A DNA stretch of 24,414 bases, from the NCBI GenBank assembly GCA_034408855.1, contig JAWXCK010000003.1, positions 1 to 24,414 on the forward strand, written 5' to 3'. The notes beneath the pieces were generated by a model. It searched no databases. It was not told the origin of the DNA and worked only from the letters and a program-made list of their open reading frames with translations. The stretch's first letter is position 1. Every line of letters starts with the position of its first letter. The position numbers and the translations under genes were made by a program. The stretch comes from JAIYDQ01 sp034408855. Its GTDB lineage: Bacteria; Planctomycetota; Planctomycetia; Pirellulales; Pirellulaceae. This document shows, one piece after another, positions 1-8,720 of the stretch.

Positions 1-2
1 AC

Positions 3-703
3 GTCGAGGAAGAAATTCCAAACCAAGTTGGATGCGCTACGAGTGGAATTGCTACGTCGTCGACATGCTGATCTCGCTGAGACCGGCGGTTGGCTACTAC
101 GCTTACCACGTACCGTACCGCTCGATCCTTCCCAAACTTAAGCAGTGCGACAACCTACTCGTGCCGGTCGCGCTGTCGTGTACTCATGTGGGCATCTCGT
201 CACTACGGATCGAGGGGACGTGGATGATCATCGGCCAAAGCGCTGGAATCGCAGCAGCGATGGCCGCCATCAAAGACATCGCCGTACAGGACCTGCCGTA
301 TCCGCAACTCCGCAAGCAACTGCTGGCTAAGCGGCAGGTTCTCGAATTACCGGACGTCTCGGAACTCTTAGCGGCAGACGGTTCCATCGCCGCAAAATCA
401 CTACCGGGAATTGTACTGGACGACACCAATGCGAAGCTGACAGGCGCCTGGTCTCACTCGACGAACTTCAAACCACACATTGGCGACGGATACGTCTTCA
501 GCGGAGAGAAAGGTTCTAGATCAAAAGGCGACGGTAAAGCGACAGCCACATTCCGATTCAAGGTGCCAAAATCCGGTGATTATCAATTGCTAATCGCGTA
601 TTCGGCACACGAGACTCGTGCCACAAACGTTCCGGTATCCGACCAAGTTCGAGCACTCGTGGAGACACACACTCGAGCGTCGAATCGGCCAATGGAAGCT
701 TGA
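3..703 (+). pseudogene. FAD-dependent oxidoreductase / golvesin-like fusion, broken 3' remnant
   Basis: The frame open from about 32 encodes the C-terminal part of a planctomycete FAD-dependent oxidoreductase. The conserved stretch LLVPVALSCTHVGISSLRIE and the following GQSAGIAAAMAA match the end of the FAD-binding fold. A domain with W-S-x-STNFKPHIGDGY and F-x-VPKSGDYQLLIAYSAHETRATNVPV then resembles the golvesin/xanthan-lyase C-terminal domain. The start is not genuine: the residues VEEEIPNQVG are readable from position 3 in another frame, and the reading joins smoothly to GYYAYHVPYRSI if the 62 bases between two GTTGG copies (27-31 and 89-93) are skipped. At the other end homology stops after NVPVS, and the family's usual closing strands are not found in this frame. 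The gene also runs off the left edge. I infer a decayed gene; sequencing error at either break is the alternative. Confidence 0.6.
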
Positions 704-1037
704 ACAACAGATCCAGAAGAACGTCGTTTGTTCGCAGAGTCATCATGCAGGTGATGTGCTCGCGTATGATCGCAGAGCGCCCGTACCGGCCAATGTCGGT
801 AAATCCCAGTTCTTAACTTCTTCGAGCATATCATTGTGACCTGTCGCTAAAGGATTTTTCATGCTTCTGGTCAGCAATGGCCACCCCCTGTGGCAAGCTT
901 CTGCTCACAGCATCTTATCGTCAGGATCCTCTTCCAATTAGTTGCCCGGCTCCCTCGTGCAGCACCGAGCCGAAATTTCGATCCTTTGCCAAATTTACTC
1001 GCGCGCAGATTGTCACGACTTTCTGCGAATCTGTAAA
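704..1037. other. intergenic region, no gene seen
   Basis: The short ORFs here (618-839 and 877-1131, plus) have no recognisable domain and uneven composition. They probably reflect the decayed tail of the oxidoreductase and the spacer before the convergent PDZ gene. I see no terminator-like hairpin with a T tract and no RNA gene. Confidence 0.5.
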
Positions 1038-1967
1038 CTATTTTCTAGTCGACTCTTCAATCAACTTTCGAAGAACCTTCACCTCTTCTTCTAGCTTACT
1101 GACTCTCGATTTCAGGTCATCCGGGTGCTGAGCCATTCCGTTTGAATGCATTATGTTTGTTGAACTGGGTGCAGTGGTGTTGATTGTCATCACTTGGGCG
1201 TTTCGAAGGATTGTCAGGGTGAGCGGCTGCTGATATTGCGTCTGTCCCATGAGATGCACGAACGCACTTTCGTTTTGGACCGACTGACCATTCACTTTCA
1301 AAATTACGTCACCCTGTCGGAGCCCGGAGTTGGAAGCAAATCCGCCCTGACTTACACTTCCTACTGTGACACCGCGGTCTGTCGTCTGAATTTGAGCACC
1401 GTAACTGTTTTGACCATTTCGATCAGAGCCAAATGTCGAAAATGAGTTAGAAGCATTCATGTTGGCGTATATCAGTTGGCCATTGCCATCGCGGTAGTAC
1501 GCTTTTCCTTGAGAATCAAACTGCCAAGGCTGGCCATTAGGCGCCCCTGACCCAAGTTGTCGACTAGTGGTTTGAGTAGCTTGATCGCGAAGCATTCTCT
1601 GCTGGGGCGTCTCCAAGTTAGATTGAACGGCCTCTTTCGTTCCGCTGCGTAGAGCTTCAGCAGGAGCCTGACCTCGAAGCACGCCCTGTACCGCGCGATT
1701 AATTCCTCTATCCACCGGGCTTTGAGGAGACGCCGTTCCCGGTAATGCAACATTGCCTTGCGCTGAATTGCTTGACGCCGAAGTATTGCTCTGAATGCCG
1801 CTCTCAACCTGGGCAGCAACTCCCTGCCCTAAGATTTCTTTGATACCACTACCAAGTTGCTGGGCGATAGCATTCTGGGCAGCCAATGCTACGCAGCCAG
1901 AAACTATGCTTGAAGCGACGATATGCCGGATTCGAATTTTTGAAGAAAATATTGAAGAATCTGTCAT
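1038..1967 (-). CDS. exported PDZ-domain protein with C-terminal coiled coil
   Basis: This 309-aa protein begins at ATG 1967, preceded by AAAGGGA at about 7 bases. An in-frame TTG at 1994 would add nine residues but has no such site. A hydrophobic segment at about residues 13-35 ends in NAIA-QQ, a good signal-peptidase I site, so the protein is probably exported. Residues 36-185 are Gln/Ser/Gly-rich and low complexity, with a short W-x-FDSQGKAYYRDGNGQLIYA motif. Residues about 188-265 form a PDZ domain, with GVTVGSVSQGGFASNSGLRQGD and VILKVNGQSVQN typical of the ligand-groove region in HtrA-type proteins. No protease domain is present. Residues 283-309 are a charged coiled coil. It may be a periplasmic scaffold that binds C-terminal peptides. 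It is transcribed away from the cluster and stands alone, so no functional link is evident. Confidence 0.85.
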   Translation of the reverse strand: MTDSSIFSSKIRIRHIVASSIVSGCVALAAQNAIAQQLGSGIKEILGQGVAAQVESGIQSNTSASSNSAQGNVALPGTASPQSPVDRGINRAVQGVLRGQAPAEALRSGTKEAVQSNLETPQQRMLRDQATQTTSRQLGSGAPNGQPWQFDSQGKAYYRDGNGQLIYANMNASNSFSTFGSDRNGQNSYGAQIQTTDRGVTVGSVSQGGFASNSGLRQGDVILKVNGQSVQNESAFVHLMGQTQYQQPLTLTILRNAQVMTINTTAPSSTNIMHSNGMAQHPDDLKSRVSKLEEEVKVLRKLIEESTRK

Positions 1968-2646
1968 AGTGTTCCCTTTGCGACGTGTGATCAAACAAGT
2001 CCTGGCCGGCTCGGCAAAGGACGATTAATACTCCGGAATCTGTGCATCTACTGTGCCAAAATGCCGCTTTAAAAAACCTAAGGAGCAATACGACTCAGGT
2101 CTGTATATAGAAAATAGATGGGAATTTGCGAAACCGTGAGAAAAGCGTGTTGCGCTTTGAGATTTTGCTTTACAGGCGTCCATGGATGCCGCTGAGTGAG
2201 CTTGTTGGACGATTTACAACCAACTTTCCACGCCGGCTGAATTTTGACAAGGCAAACCGCATTGCCGAGTTGCGTTTGAAGGAATTGATGGGACGGCAAT
2301 GTGATGACAACCGGAGACGCCATTTTGGCTTTTTGTTGTATTTGATTGTCGTCAGCAAATTGATGGCAATTGAGACGCAGCGCCGCAACTTCCAGGGTTG
2401 CAGTCGAGAGCAAGTCTGTTGTTGAGATCACTATCCACCCAACCTGCCAGCTTGAACGACGAGCCCGACTTCATATCGTATAGTTTTCAGCACGAGCTAT
2501 CATTCACTATTAAGCCATACGATAAGGAGTGTCCTTCGACATGAGCCACGATCGTTACCTGGGTCATTCGCAGTATAAGTAAGCCTGTTACGCATGCCAG
2601 CGGATCAAGCAGATCCGAGAAAAAACACTAGCTGCCAACCGACATC
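1968..2646. other. gene-poor stretch upstream of the PDZ gene
   Basis: ORFs are open on both strands over about 2078-2431, overlap one another antisense, and have no recognisable domain or ribosome site. I do not call either. Two local items are notable: an inverted repeat at 2474-2524, and a 13-residue reading frame at 2541-2582 behind AAGGAG. The latter reads on after its TAA stop into a frame with a C-x-x-C motif (CYACQRIKQIREK), which could be a decayed small gene. Confidence 0.4.
2474..2524. repeat. inverted repeat, possible operator
   Basis: TATCGTATAG (2474-2483) and CCATACGATA (2515-2524) are inverted copies with one G/T-type mismatch, spaced by 31 bases. The left arm holds a TATAGT that could be a -10 element. 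The right arm runs into AAGGAG ahead of a 13-residue ORF at 2541. A regulator site is possible but unproven. Confidence 0.3.
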
Positions 2647-2997
2647 TTGACCAGCCGGATAATCATCAACAATCATCCATCTTGGCAGCCACGCAACATC
2701 CACGAATTGAAGTTTTTCAATCGGCAAGACTCCTGCGATGGCACGCGTGAAACCTATCAATGCACAAAACTCGATCACCCCGGACATCCAGGAGAAAAAG
2801 CCTTCTGCATGCAGATTCTAACTAGCAAACCCTATTCGAGAATCGTCGATCCGAAAACAAAGCAGACCCTGCATCGCATCAAGAACGGCGAAGTAATTCT
2901 TTGCAAGGAACTGCATGCTGTGAAAATGAACGACACCGAGCAAATTGTTGGATGTCCTATGTACGGGCCGATCGACGATCCTACACGGAGTACTTAG
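2647..2997 (+). CDS. hypothetical small cysteine-containing protein (doubtful)
   Basis: This open frame of 116 codons starts with TTG and has no upstream ribosome site. The product has scattered cysteines (SCDGTRETYQCTKLDHPGH, then single Cys later) and a charged, soluble composition. I recognise no family. Its favour is length in an otherwise empty stretch; against it are the poor start and absent domain. It ends about 100 bases before the promoter of the large cluster. It could be a decayed gene or a chance ORF. Confidence 0.25.
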   Translation: MTSRIIINNHPSWQPRNIHELKFFNRQDSCDGTRETYQCTKLDHPGHPGEKAFCMQILTSKPYSRIVDPKTKQTLHRIKNGEVILCKELHAVKMNDTEQIVGCPMYGPIDDPTRST

Positions 2998-3086
2998 GGC
3001 AACGAATGTTCAACCAAGTGCGGCTGGTCTGCGGATAGTCGCGATTGTTTTCGCGAGATGAAGTTCGTGACCACTTCGGGAGGAAG

Positions 3087-3096
3087 CTTACGTAAG
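3087..3096. promoter_or_regulatory. 10-bp palindrome, candidate operator upstream of the cluster
   Basis: CTTACGTAAG is a perfect palindrome ending four bases before the -35 element of the promoter at 3101-3128. It lies within a wider region of inverted words, CCACTT (3071-3076) with AAGTGG (3094-3099) and GGAAGC (3082-3087) with GCTTCC (3103-3108). This is a plausible site for a dimeric regulator; the regulator is not in the window. Confidence 0.3.
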
Positions 3097-3100
3097 TGGG

Positions 3101-3128
3101 TTGCTTCCGGTAGATGAAGGGGTATAAT
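3101..3128 (+). promoter_or_regulatory. sigma-70-type promoter of the GTPase/motor cluster
   Basis: TTGCTT (3101-3106) and a consensus TATAAT (3123-3128) are separated by 16 bases. Transcription would begin near 3135, giving a short leader of about 50 bases before the first gene. It is the best promoter I can see in the window and sits exactly at the head of the cluster. Confidence 0.6.
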
Positions 3129-3183
3129 CTTCCCTAATCCGCAGGCTTAGAATGGGTGAATGTTTTTTGAGGGGGGAAATGCT

Positions 3184-4329
3184 TTGATTACTGGGATGTT
3201 CAAAAACATTCATTACGTCACGAGTAGTAAAGAAGGCGATTCGTTACGGTGGCTGGCAGTTGGCGTGATTTCTTTGGCAGCGACTTTCTTGTTGGGCAAA
3301 GTTGTAATAAGTCAAGACTCTCGCACCACCTTACCGCGACCAGATTGGCAATTGCGAGCGGAGCTCGAGTTCAAACTTCGGTTGCAACAAGCAAATCGTG
3401 AACTTTGCGGGGAACTGTTTGCGGAAATGGAAACCGCTTCGCAAACGCGGCAACCGTCGGTGGCACAGAATCTTCGCCAGATTTTGCCAAGCTTGTTTAA
3501 ACTGGTCGATGATCAGCCCCCTACGTCACTACCGGATTTTCCCGCATCAGTCGTTTACATCGATGCGCGCCAAGCTGCCTTTGTCGAGTATTCGAAAGTT
3601 TTACGAGAACATTCGAAGCAGCCAACCGATTCGATCGTTGCCCGCGAAGCTAGCCTGCAAAAAGAGTTGCGAGCGTCATTTCGCTTCTCGATGCAAGCGA
3701 AAGAATTAAGCTCCAATTCAACAAGTACCGTCGCGAATTCAAGCAACGATCCGTCGGTATTAAGTCCGATACCGGATGCGATGGCCCATCAAGCGACGGT
3801 GAAGAACATGGCGATATGCATGCGCCGGTTGGTTGCTTTCGCAGAGTTTGTCGCGGAAGGCGATACGTCCGCCGAGAAGAGTCGCGATCTCGAATTGGAG
3901 AGCCGGAAGGTTCAAGATTTTTTCAAAAAGCAGAAGGATTGGATACTTCACTACCCTATTCTAGATGTAACGCTTGCTTCGAAATCGATATTGATCAAGG
4001 TCGATTCACCGCTCGAATTTGCTCAGTTACAGCTTGAAAACCCCGATCTGAAAGCATGGATTTCGTCTAAGAAAACTTGGAGTAGTAGTTCACCGGCAAT
4101 CGTCAGACGCTGGGATACAATTAAACCCAACGATTATCTGCGAATCATGGCCCCGATTGCTCTAAGTTCTGATGAACTGTTTGAGTACAATTCTCGAACT
4201 GGATCGCGAAGCAACCAAGCATTGCAACATATCGGTTTGACTTCAAGTTCAAGTAACTCTCGCTCGTTCAATTTGGAAATCGTCAAGAAACGCGAATCCA
4301 AGCCAGCCGCTATTTCTGACAGTCGATAA
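3184..4329 (+). CDS. single-pass membrane protein of unknown family, first gene of the cluster
   Basis: I recognise no family. The product is 381 aa from TTG 3184, chosen because GAGGGGGG lies about 8 bases upstream; ATG 3160 and ATG 3196 are in frame and also possible. The N-terminus has one membrane span (about residues 23-42, WLAVGVISLAATFLLGKVVI), followed by roughly 340 residues predicted to lie outside the cytoplasm. This part is rich in charged helix (E-L-E-F-K-L-R-L-Q-Q-A-N), then a Ser/Thr/Asn-rich stretch near residues 175-195, then a more compact C-terminal section with an Arg/Ser-rich end. It follows the 3101-3128 promoter and ends 21 bases before the GTPase gene, so it is probably the first gene of the operon. 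Its layout (short cytoplasmic tail, one span, long arm) is shared by the later large proteins, suggesting a structural subunit of one complex. Confidence 0.75.
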   Translation: MITGMFKNIHYVTSSKEGDSLRWLAVGVISLAATFLLGKVVISQDSRTTLPRPDWQLRAELEFKLRLQQANRELCGELFAEMETASQTRQPSVAQNLRQILPSLFKLVDDQPPTSLPDFPASVVYIDARQAAFVEYSKVLREHSKQPTDSIVAREASLQKELRASFRFSMQAKELSSNSTSTVANSSNDPSVLSPIPDAMAHQATVKNMAICMRRLVAFAEFVAEGDTSAEKSRDLELESRKVQDFFKKQKDWILHYPILDVTLASKSILIKVDSPLEFAQLQLENPDLKAWISSKKTWSSSSPAIVRRWDTIKPNDYLRIMAPIALSSDELFEYNSRTGSRSNQALQHIGLTSSSSNSRSFNLEIVKKRESKPAAISDSR

Positions 4330-4350
4330 ACCTTACGCAAGTGCTGATCA

Positions 4351-5673
4351 ATGGGGCTCGTCTCGATGCAAACCAAAAATATATTATCGATTCAATCTCG
4401 AATTACTTGCCCACATTGTTGGCATGAATATCTTCCAGAGGAATCGTTGTGGGTGGCTGAGCATCCCGACTTGATCGGCGATTCGCGTCTTGGTCCTGAG
4501 TTTGCCGTACGCTTCTTGCCATCGCGTTTCACGGCTGATGGTGAAGCGATCGATCCAGAAGGGCAACGCACTACACGATTGGCTTGTCCGGCTTGCCATC
4601 TCGAAGTCGCGCGTCCGCTCTATCAAATTCCGCCGGTCTTCTTTTCGATTCTAGGTGCGCCCGCGTCCGGCAAGAGCTATTTTCTGGCTTCGATGTCCTG
4701 GAAGATGCGACAGATTCTGCCTTCGCTGTTTTCGGTCGCTATGACCGATACGGATGCGGTTACCAATGCTCGACTCCATGAGTACGAAGAACTTCAGTTC
4801 CTCAATCCGGACCCGGATAAACTGGTGGCGATCGAAAAAACGCAAGTGCAGGGTGACCTATACGATACCGTCAACATGGGGACGCACTCAGTCCAATATC
4901 CGCGTCCATTTCTTTTCAACTTGCAACCGATGTCGAAGCATCCGAACTATGCCCAAAGCCGGTCCGCTTCCAAGGTGATGTGCCTTTACGACAACGCAGG
5001 CGAAAGTTTTTTACCTGGTCAGGATACAACGTCGAGTCCCGTAACGCGCCACTTAGCATTGTCGCGATGTATATTCTTTCTTTTCGATCCGACGCAAGAT
5101 CCACGATTTCGACAAGCATGCCAAGGAAAATCTAACGACCCGCAGATGCTGCCACGGGCTAATCGACTCGCTCGCGAGAACAGCGTTCGGCAGGACACGA
5201 TCCTATTAGAAGCGATTCAACGCGTCCGTCGTCATGCTGGCTTACGTGAGGATCAGCTCCATCAGCGACCGATGGTAATCGTCGTGACGAAATGGGATAG
5301 TTGGGAAACACTATTGCCGGGTGTTACTCGCGATGCACCGTATATCGGGCTACCTAACGTCGCCAACAAAGTCCTCGACGGCGATCGAATCGCAACTGTT
5401 TCAAAGCAACTTGGTGATCTCCTTCGACAACTAACTCCAGAAATCGTAGCGGCTGCCGAAGGTTTCGCGGCCGAACTGACTTTTATCCCGGTAAGTGCCA
5501 CCGGGCGAGCTCCCGAGGTCGATGAAAAAACCGGTTCCCTCGGTATTCGACCTCGCGATATGGCACCGTATTGGGTTGAAGTTCCATTATTGCACGCGAT
5601 CAGTCGATGGTGCCCTGGCTTAATCGGCACGCGTGCTTCACAACCTCAATCGGCTTCTCAACAGGTGAAATAG
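4351..5673 (+). CDS. zinc-ribbon TRAFAC-type GTPase (Double-GTPase/GAP1-associated kind)
   Basis: This 440-aa soluble protein begins with a split zinc ribbon (C20-P-H-C23 and C79-P-A-C82), followed by a P-loop GTPase domain. The Walker A is G102-APASGKS-109, the G3 motif is D214-N-A-G217, and the G4 motif is T313-K-W-D316 with a preceding hydrophobic strand; an S-A-T near the end may be G5. All nucleotide-binding motifs look intact. From memory it fits the GTPases named DO-GTPase in conflict systems, where they accompany GAP1 proteins; the next gene encodes such a partner, supporting the call. A second GTPase of the usual pair is not seen here. ATG 4366 is an alternative start, with GGGG about 9 bases upstream. 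The stop is two bases before the GAP1 gene, implying translational coupling. I infer that it is the cytoplasmic nucleotide switch of the complex. Confidence 0.8.
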   Translation: MGLVSMQTKNILSIQSRITCPHCWHEYLPEESLWVAEHPDLIGDSRLGPEFAVRFLPSRFTADGEAIDPEGQRTTRLACPACHLEVARPLYQIPPVFFSILGAPASGKSYFLASMSWKMRQILPSLFSVAMTDTDAVTNARLHEYEELQFLNPDPDKLVAIEKTQVQGDLYDTVNMGTHSVQYPRPFLFNLQPMSKHPNYAQSRSASKVMCLYDNAGESFLPGQDTTSSPVTRHLALSRCIFFLFDPTQDPRFRQACQGKSNDPQMLPRANRLARENSVRQDTILLEAIQRVRRHAGLREDQLHQRPMVIVVTKWDSWETLLPGVTRDAPYIGLPNVANKVLDGDRIATVSKQLGDLLRQLTPEIVAAAEGFAAELTFIPVSATGRAPEVDEKTGSLGIRPRDMAPYWVEVPLLHAISRWCPGLIGTRASQPQSASQQVK

Positions 5674-5675
5674 CG

Positions 5676-8600
5676 ATGAGCGTCGAACTTCTCTATACAT
5701 CCGCACCTCAAGGCCTGAAGCAAGGAAGCCGTGGCTTTTGTACCGTGCTTAGCACTGCCGGAATGCCGATCAATTTAGCTCAGCGATTGGAATCGTTGAG
5801 CGGATATCGGCAAGTCTATCCACCTCAAGATGTCAAAGCCGCCGACAATCCGATTTGCTTTTCGCATTTGCGTCTAACTTTGGGTGGCCGTACCGTTTCA
5901 ATTCTCTCGCGGTTATGCGCTTTCGGAATCGATTACAGCCAGCGTACGAACAAATTAGCCCATCATGTCGTCCTCGATCCCAGCGAACAAATTGCCGCTG
6001 GTCCAGCCATCGTTCTCAATCAACCGGGCGTGATTCGGACCAAGTGGAGCGGTCAATGCGAAACGCTCGCCGTTGGTCCGAGAATCATCGTTGAAGATTC
6101 TCAGCCTGCAATCTGTGAGACATGGCATCTAGTCGCAGGCGACGCGGGTTGGGCAGGTATATTGGCCGAAGCCTGGTCGCAGCCGACCAGTAAAACGTTA
6201 TGGATCATCTTCAGCGAGAGTCAATCGAATCAACTCTTGACGATGCTCGGCGAAGCGATCGCACTCCTTCCGGTGAATCGCCGTTGGAATGCAACGTTCA
6301 GTACCTACTACACTAGCCTCCCGCCCGACATCGATTGCCGAGTGCGCTGTGTATTAAAGGGAACCGACGAAGCCAGAATGGCCATCTCCCGCGGCACGGT
6401 CATCGACCTCACCAAACCGATGACCGCATTACCAAACACCCCCGCCATCCAAGCCGCCCGCGACGGCGACGTCATCGGGCAAACGGCGCCAACAAGCTCC
6501 ACGCCACCATCGCTCGCACTAAGCCCTCCATTGACCGTCGCCGAGTCCGCAAGCGAAAAAGCTTTCTTTGCGTTGTCGAGCAAAGACAATGCGAACGACC
6601 TTCGATTAGCACCTGAACAACAAAAGAAACCTCCTACATTCGCAACTCCCAATGCGAGGCTGGGTACTCGTCTTGAAGATTCCGATGACTATCACAGTAA
6701 GAAGTCCAGGTTTGCAATGCGTTCGGCATTGGCCGTTGCAGCGTGTTTGGTGGTAATTGGAGCGATCGGAATGGCGGCATACCTCGCTCGAAATCCAAAA
6801 AACGGAGTCGTCGTAGGAAACGGCGAGCCTAAGTCAAACGGAAACAGCGAGAATATAACTTCCCACGAACCGAATCCGCCATCTGGGGAACCTTCCAGCG
6901 CACCTCCAAGTGAGACTAAAGTGAGCGGAGAGCAACCCTCCGTAACTGGTGCCACACCGTCAAATCATGTTGCCGAACCACCTAAGCAAGATCCAACTAC
7001 AGCAAGTGAGCCGAAACAAGAACCTCCAATAAATATTCTGATCGAGCCTCCGATAAAGAACGTGAATACGAACGGCACGAACGCGGAGGTAAAGGCAAAA
7101 TATCCAGAGATCGTTGGAGACAATCCGAAGTTAACCGAAGATCTGAGGATCGCGGAAATCGTTGCATCGAACACGAGCGAACAAATCCAAATCGACAACA
7201 CAGTGCCTTTCAAAATCGAACAAATAGACGGCCAATCTTGGTTGATTCTCAAAAAGGGAGCCAGACTCGATTTCGAAACAAATAAACAAATAAGTGCGGT
7301 TATATCCGTCGGGCAAAGTTCCAAAACATTTATCCTTATGCTTACGGATCTGGATGACCCACCGAAAGAGACTGTTTCGGTGACTGGCAAAGCACGCGAT
7401 GGCGAGACTATTTCAGCAACGTTTAATATTTCCGATCAAGATGGAATCAAATCAAAACAAGGTCGATGGGAAGATAGTTTGACAAATGAACTATCCGAAT
7501 GGAAGGATCTCAATGATGGCGAGATTCTTACCAAAGAGATTGATCTCACACTCGTCGGGAAGCAAATCCAATATGCCGTTCAATACGAAACCAAGGGTTT
7601 TGGAAAAGACGTCAGTTTGACCCTAAAAACGAAGCGAAGCGAACCAACGTTGATTATTCTGTCGCGAAGTATTGGAAGCATCAAGTTCAATGATCTGCTG
7701 GCATTGAAGGAGAATGGTGGCGGCCTCAAGGTTTCAATCGATGTTCCGGTTCCGATATCAGAACCAATTACAAACGGAAATTTCACTCTCGGCCCATTCA
7801 AGGGAACTCCCACAACGTCTGGTCTTAACCTTTCAGACGAGAGCAAGAAAATATACTTCGAAGGAGCGAAGTTCGTAACGAAAAACTCCGAAACCTGCAT
7901 ACAGTTTTCGAGCATTTTTCCCTGGAGGCAAGACGTTAGCGAAAAGAAGTCGGTAGCGAGCGTAATAAATTCGGACAATGGCCTGTTCAAATTTAATGGC
8001 ACGCCTGCTCAAACCGAACCGTTACGCGTGTTCCTAAAAACGAAATTCGATCTAGATACTCAGTTGAAGCATTTCCACGACCTACTTTCGAAGTCGCAAA
8101 AAGCTCGACCGTTAGCCGTCCAAGATATGATTCGAAATTTTCCCGAGGCATTGCCTTCGTACGTACGCGGAAAAAAAGGTGAGGGATTGGTCGACTTATA
8201 TGAATCAATTTTTTATGCGGATATCATTTTTGACCCGTTGAAAAAATACAATGAGCAAATGAATGTATATAGAAAGAAATTGAACGAGTTTGAGGAGAGC
8301 AAGAATAAGAATAGAGAAGAGCCACCGAAAGAACCTAGCCTGTGGAATTCAATCGACGATTTCCCTGTAGCCGAATGGAAGGGACTATCGAAGGCGATTA
8401 AGATCGCTAAATCGGCTAAACCGCAAGATCCAACGGCAGAGGTTATGTCCCTGATGAACACGAACGTGCCTGGCTCCACCAGTTTGAGCGATGAGTGGAA
8501 AAAGCTTTCGAAACTTCTCAATGATTTTCGGGAAAAGACCGAGCCTTTGGTCACGTTCAATCCGTTGTTTGACGCGCAGTATCGACTCGAAATCACAAAA

Positions 8601-8720
8601 TATCGTATTAACGATAAATTGGTCGAGGAACCTCTTGCGATCGATATTTCTTTTAAAGTGCAGATTGAAGTGAAATCAATTCTTAAGGATATCGACGCAA
8701 TTACGAAAAGAAAATGGTAA
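5676..8720 (+). CDS. GAP1-N2-like protein with membrane span and cadherin/Ig-like ectodomain
   Basis: This 1014-aa protein starts at ATG 5676, with AGGTGA 8 bases upstream. Residues 1 to about 250 match, as I recall the family, the type 2 N-terminal domain of GTPase-associated protein 1: the opening LLYTSAPQGLKQGSRGFCTV is characteristic, as are SHLRLTLGG and the later RRWNATFSTYYTSLP. A low-complexity linker leads to one membrane span (about 349-371, then R-N-P-K). A Pro/Ser/Glu-rich linker (about 372-460) follows outside the cell. Next come a cadherin-like segment containing GARLDFETNKQISAV, an Ig-like segment with SDQDGI and a spaced W, and a charged helical tail. The GAP1 part lies in the cytoplasm beside the GTPase; the rest lies outside. 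Fusion of GAP1-N2 to a membrane span and adhesion-type domains is unusual. It probably carries information between the GTPase and the envelope. Confidence 0.75.
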   Translation: MSVELLYTSAPQGLKQGSRGFCTVLSTAGMPINLAQRLESLSGYRQVYPPQDVKAADNPICFSHLRLTLGGRTVSILSRLCAFGIDYSQRTNKLAHHVVLDPSEQIAAGPAIVLNQPGVIRTKWSGQCETLAVGPRIIVEDSQPAICETWHLVAGDAGWAGILAEAWSQPTSKTLWIIFSESQSNQLLTMLGEAIALLPVNRRWNATFSTYYTSLPPDIDCRVRCVLKGTDEARMAISRGTVIDLTKPMTALPNTPAIQAARDGDVIGQTAPTSSTPPSLALSPPLTVAESASEKAFFALSSKDNANDLRLAPEQQKKPPTFATPNARLGTRLEDSDDYHSKKSRFAMRSALAVAACLVVIGAIGMAAYLARNPKNGVVVGNGEPKSNGNSENITSHEPNPPSGEPSSAPPSETKVSGEQPSVTGATPSNHVAEPPKQDPTTASEPKQEPPINILIEPPIKNVNTNGTNAEVKAKYPEIVGDNPKLTEDLRIAEIVASNTSEQIQIDNTVPFKIEQIDGQSWLILKKGARLDFETNKQISAVISVGQSSKTFILMLTDLDDPPKETVSVTGKARDGETISATFNISDQDGIKSKQGRWEDSLTNELSEWKDLNDGEILTKEIDLTLVGKQIQYAVQYETKGFGKDVSLTLKTKRSEPTLIILSRSIGSIKFNDLLALKENGGGLKVSIDVPVPISEPITNGNFTLGPFKGTPTTSGLNLSDESKKIYFEGAKFVTKNSETCIQFSSIFPWRQDVSEKKSVASVINSDNGLFKFNGTPAQTEPLRVFLKTKFDLDTQLKHFHDLLSKSQKARPLAVQDMIRNFPEALPSYVRGKKGEGLVDLYESIFYADIIFDPLKKYNEQMNVYRKKLNEFEESKNKNREEPPKEPSLWNSIDDFPVAEWKGLSKAIKIAKSAKPQDPTAEVMSLMNTNVPGSTSLSDEWKKLSKLLNDFREKTEPLVTFNPLFDAQYRLEITKYRINDKLVEEPLAIDISFKVQIEVKSILKDIDAITKRKW

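Noticed and set aside
1472..1819. 115-aa minus ORF within the PDZ gene
   Set aside because: It is an alternative frame of the low-complexity Gln/Ser-rich part of the PDZ gene; the latter has a signal peptide and a clear domain.
2078..2431. Overlapping 99-aa (plus, 2126-2425) and 117-aa (minus) ORFs
   Set aside because: They are antisense to each other, lack ribosome sites and recognisable domains, and have compositions typical of chance frames.
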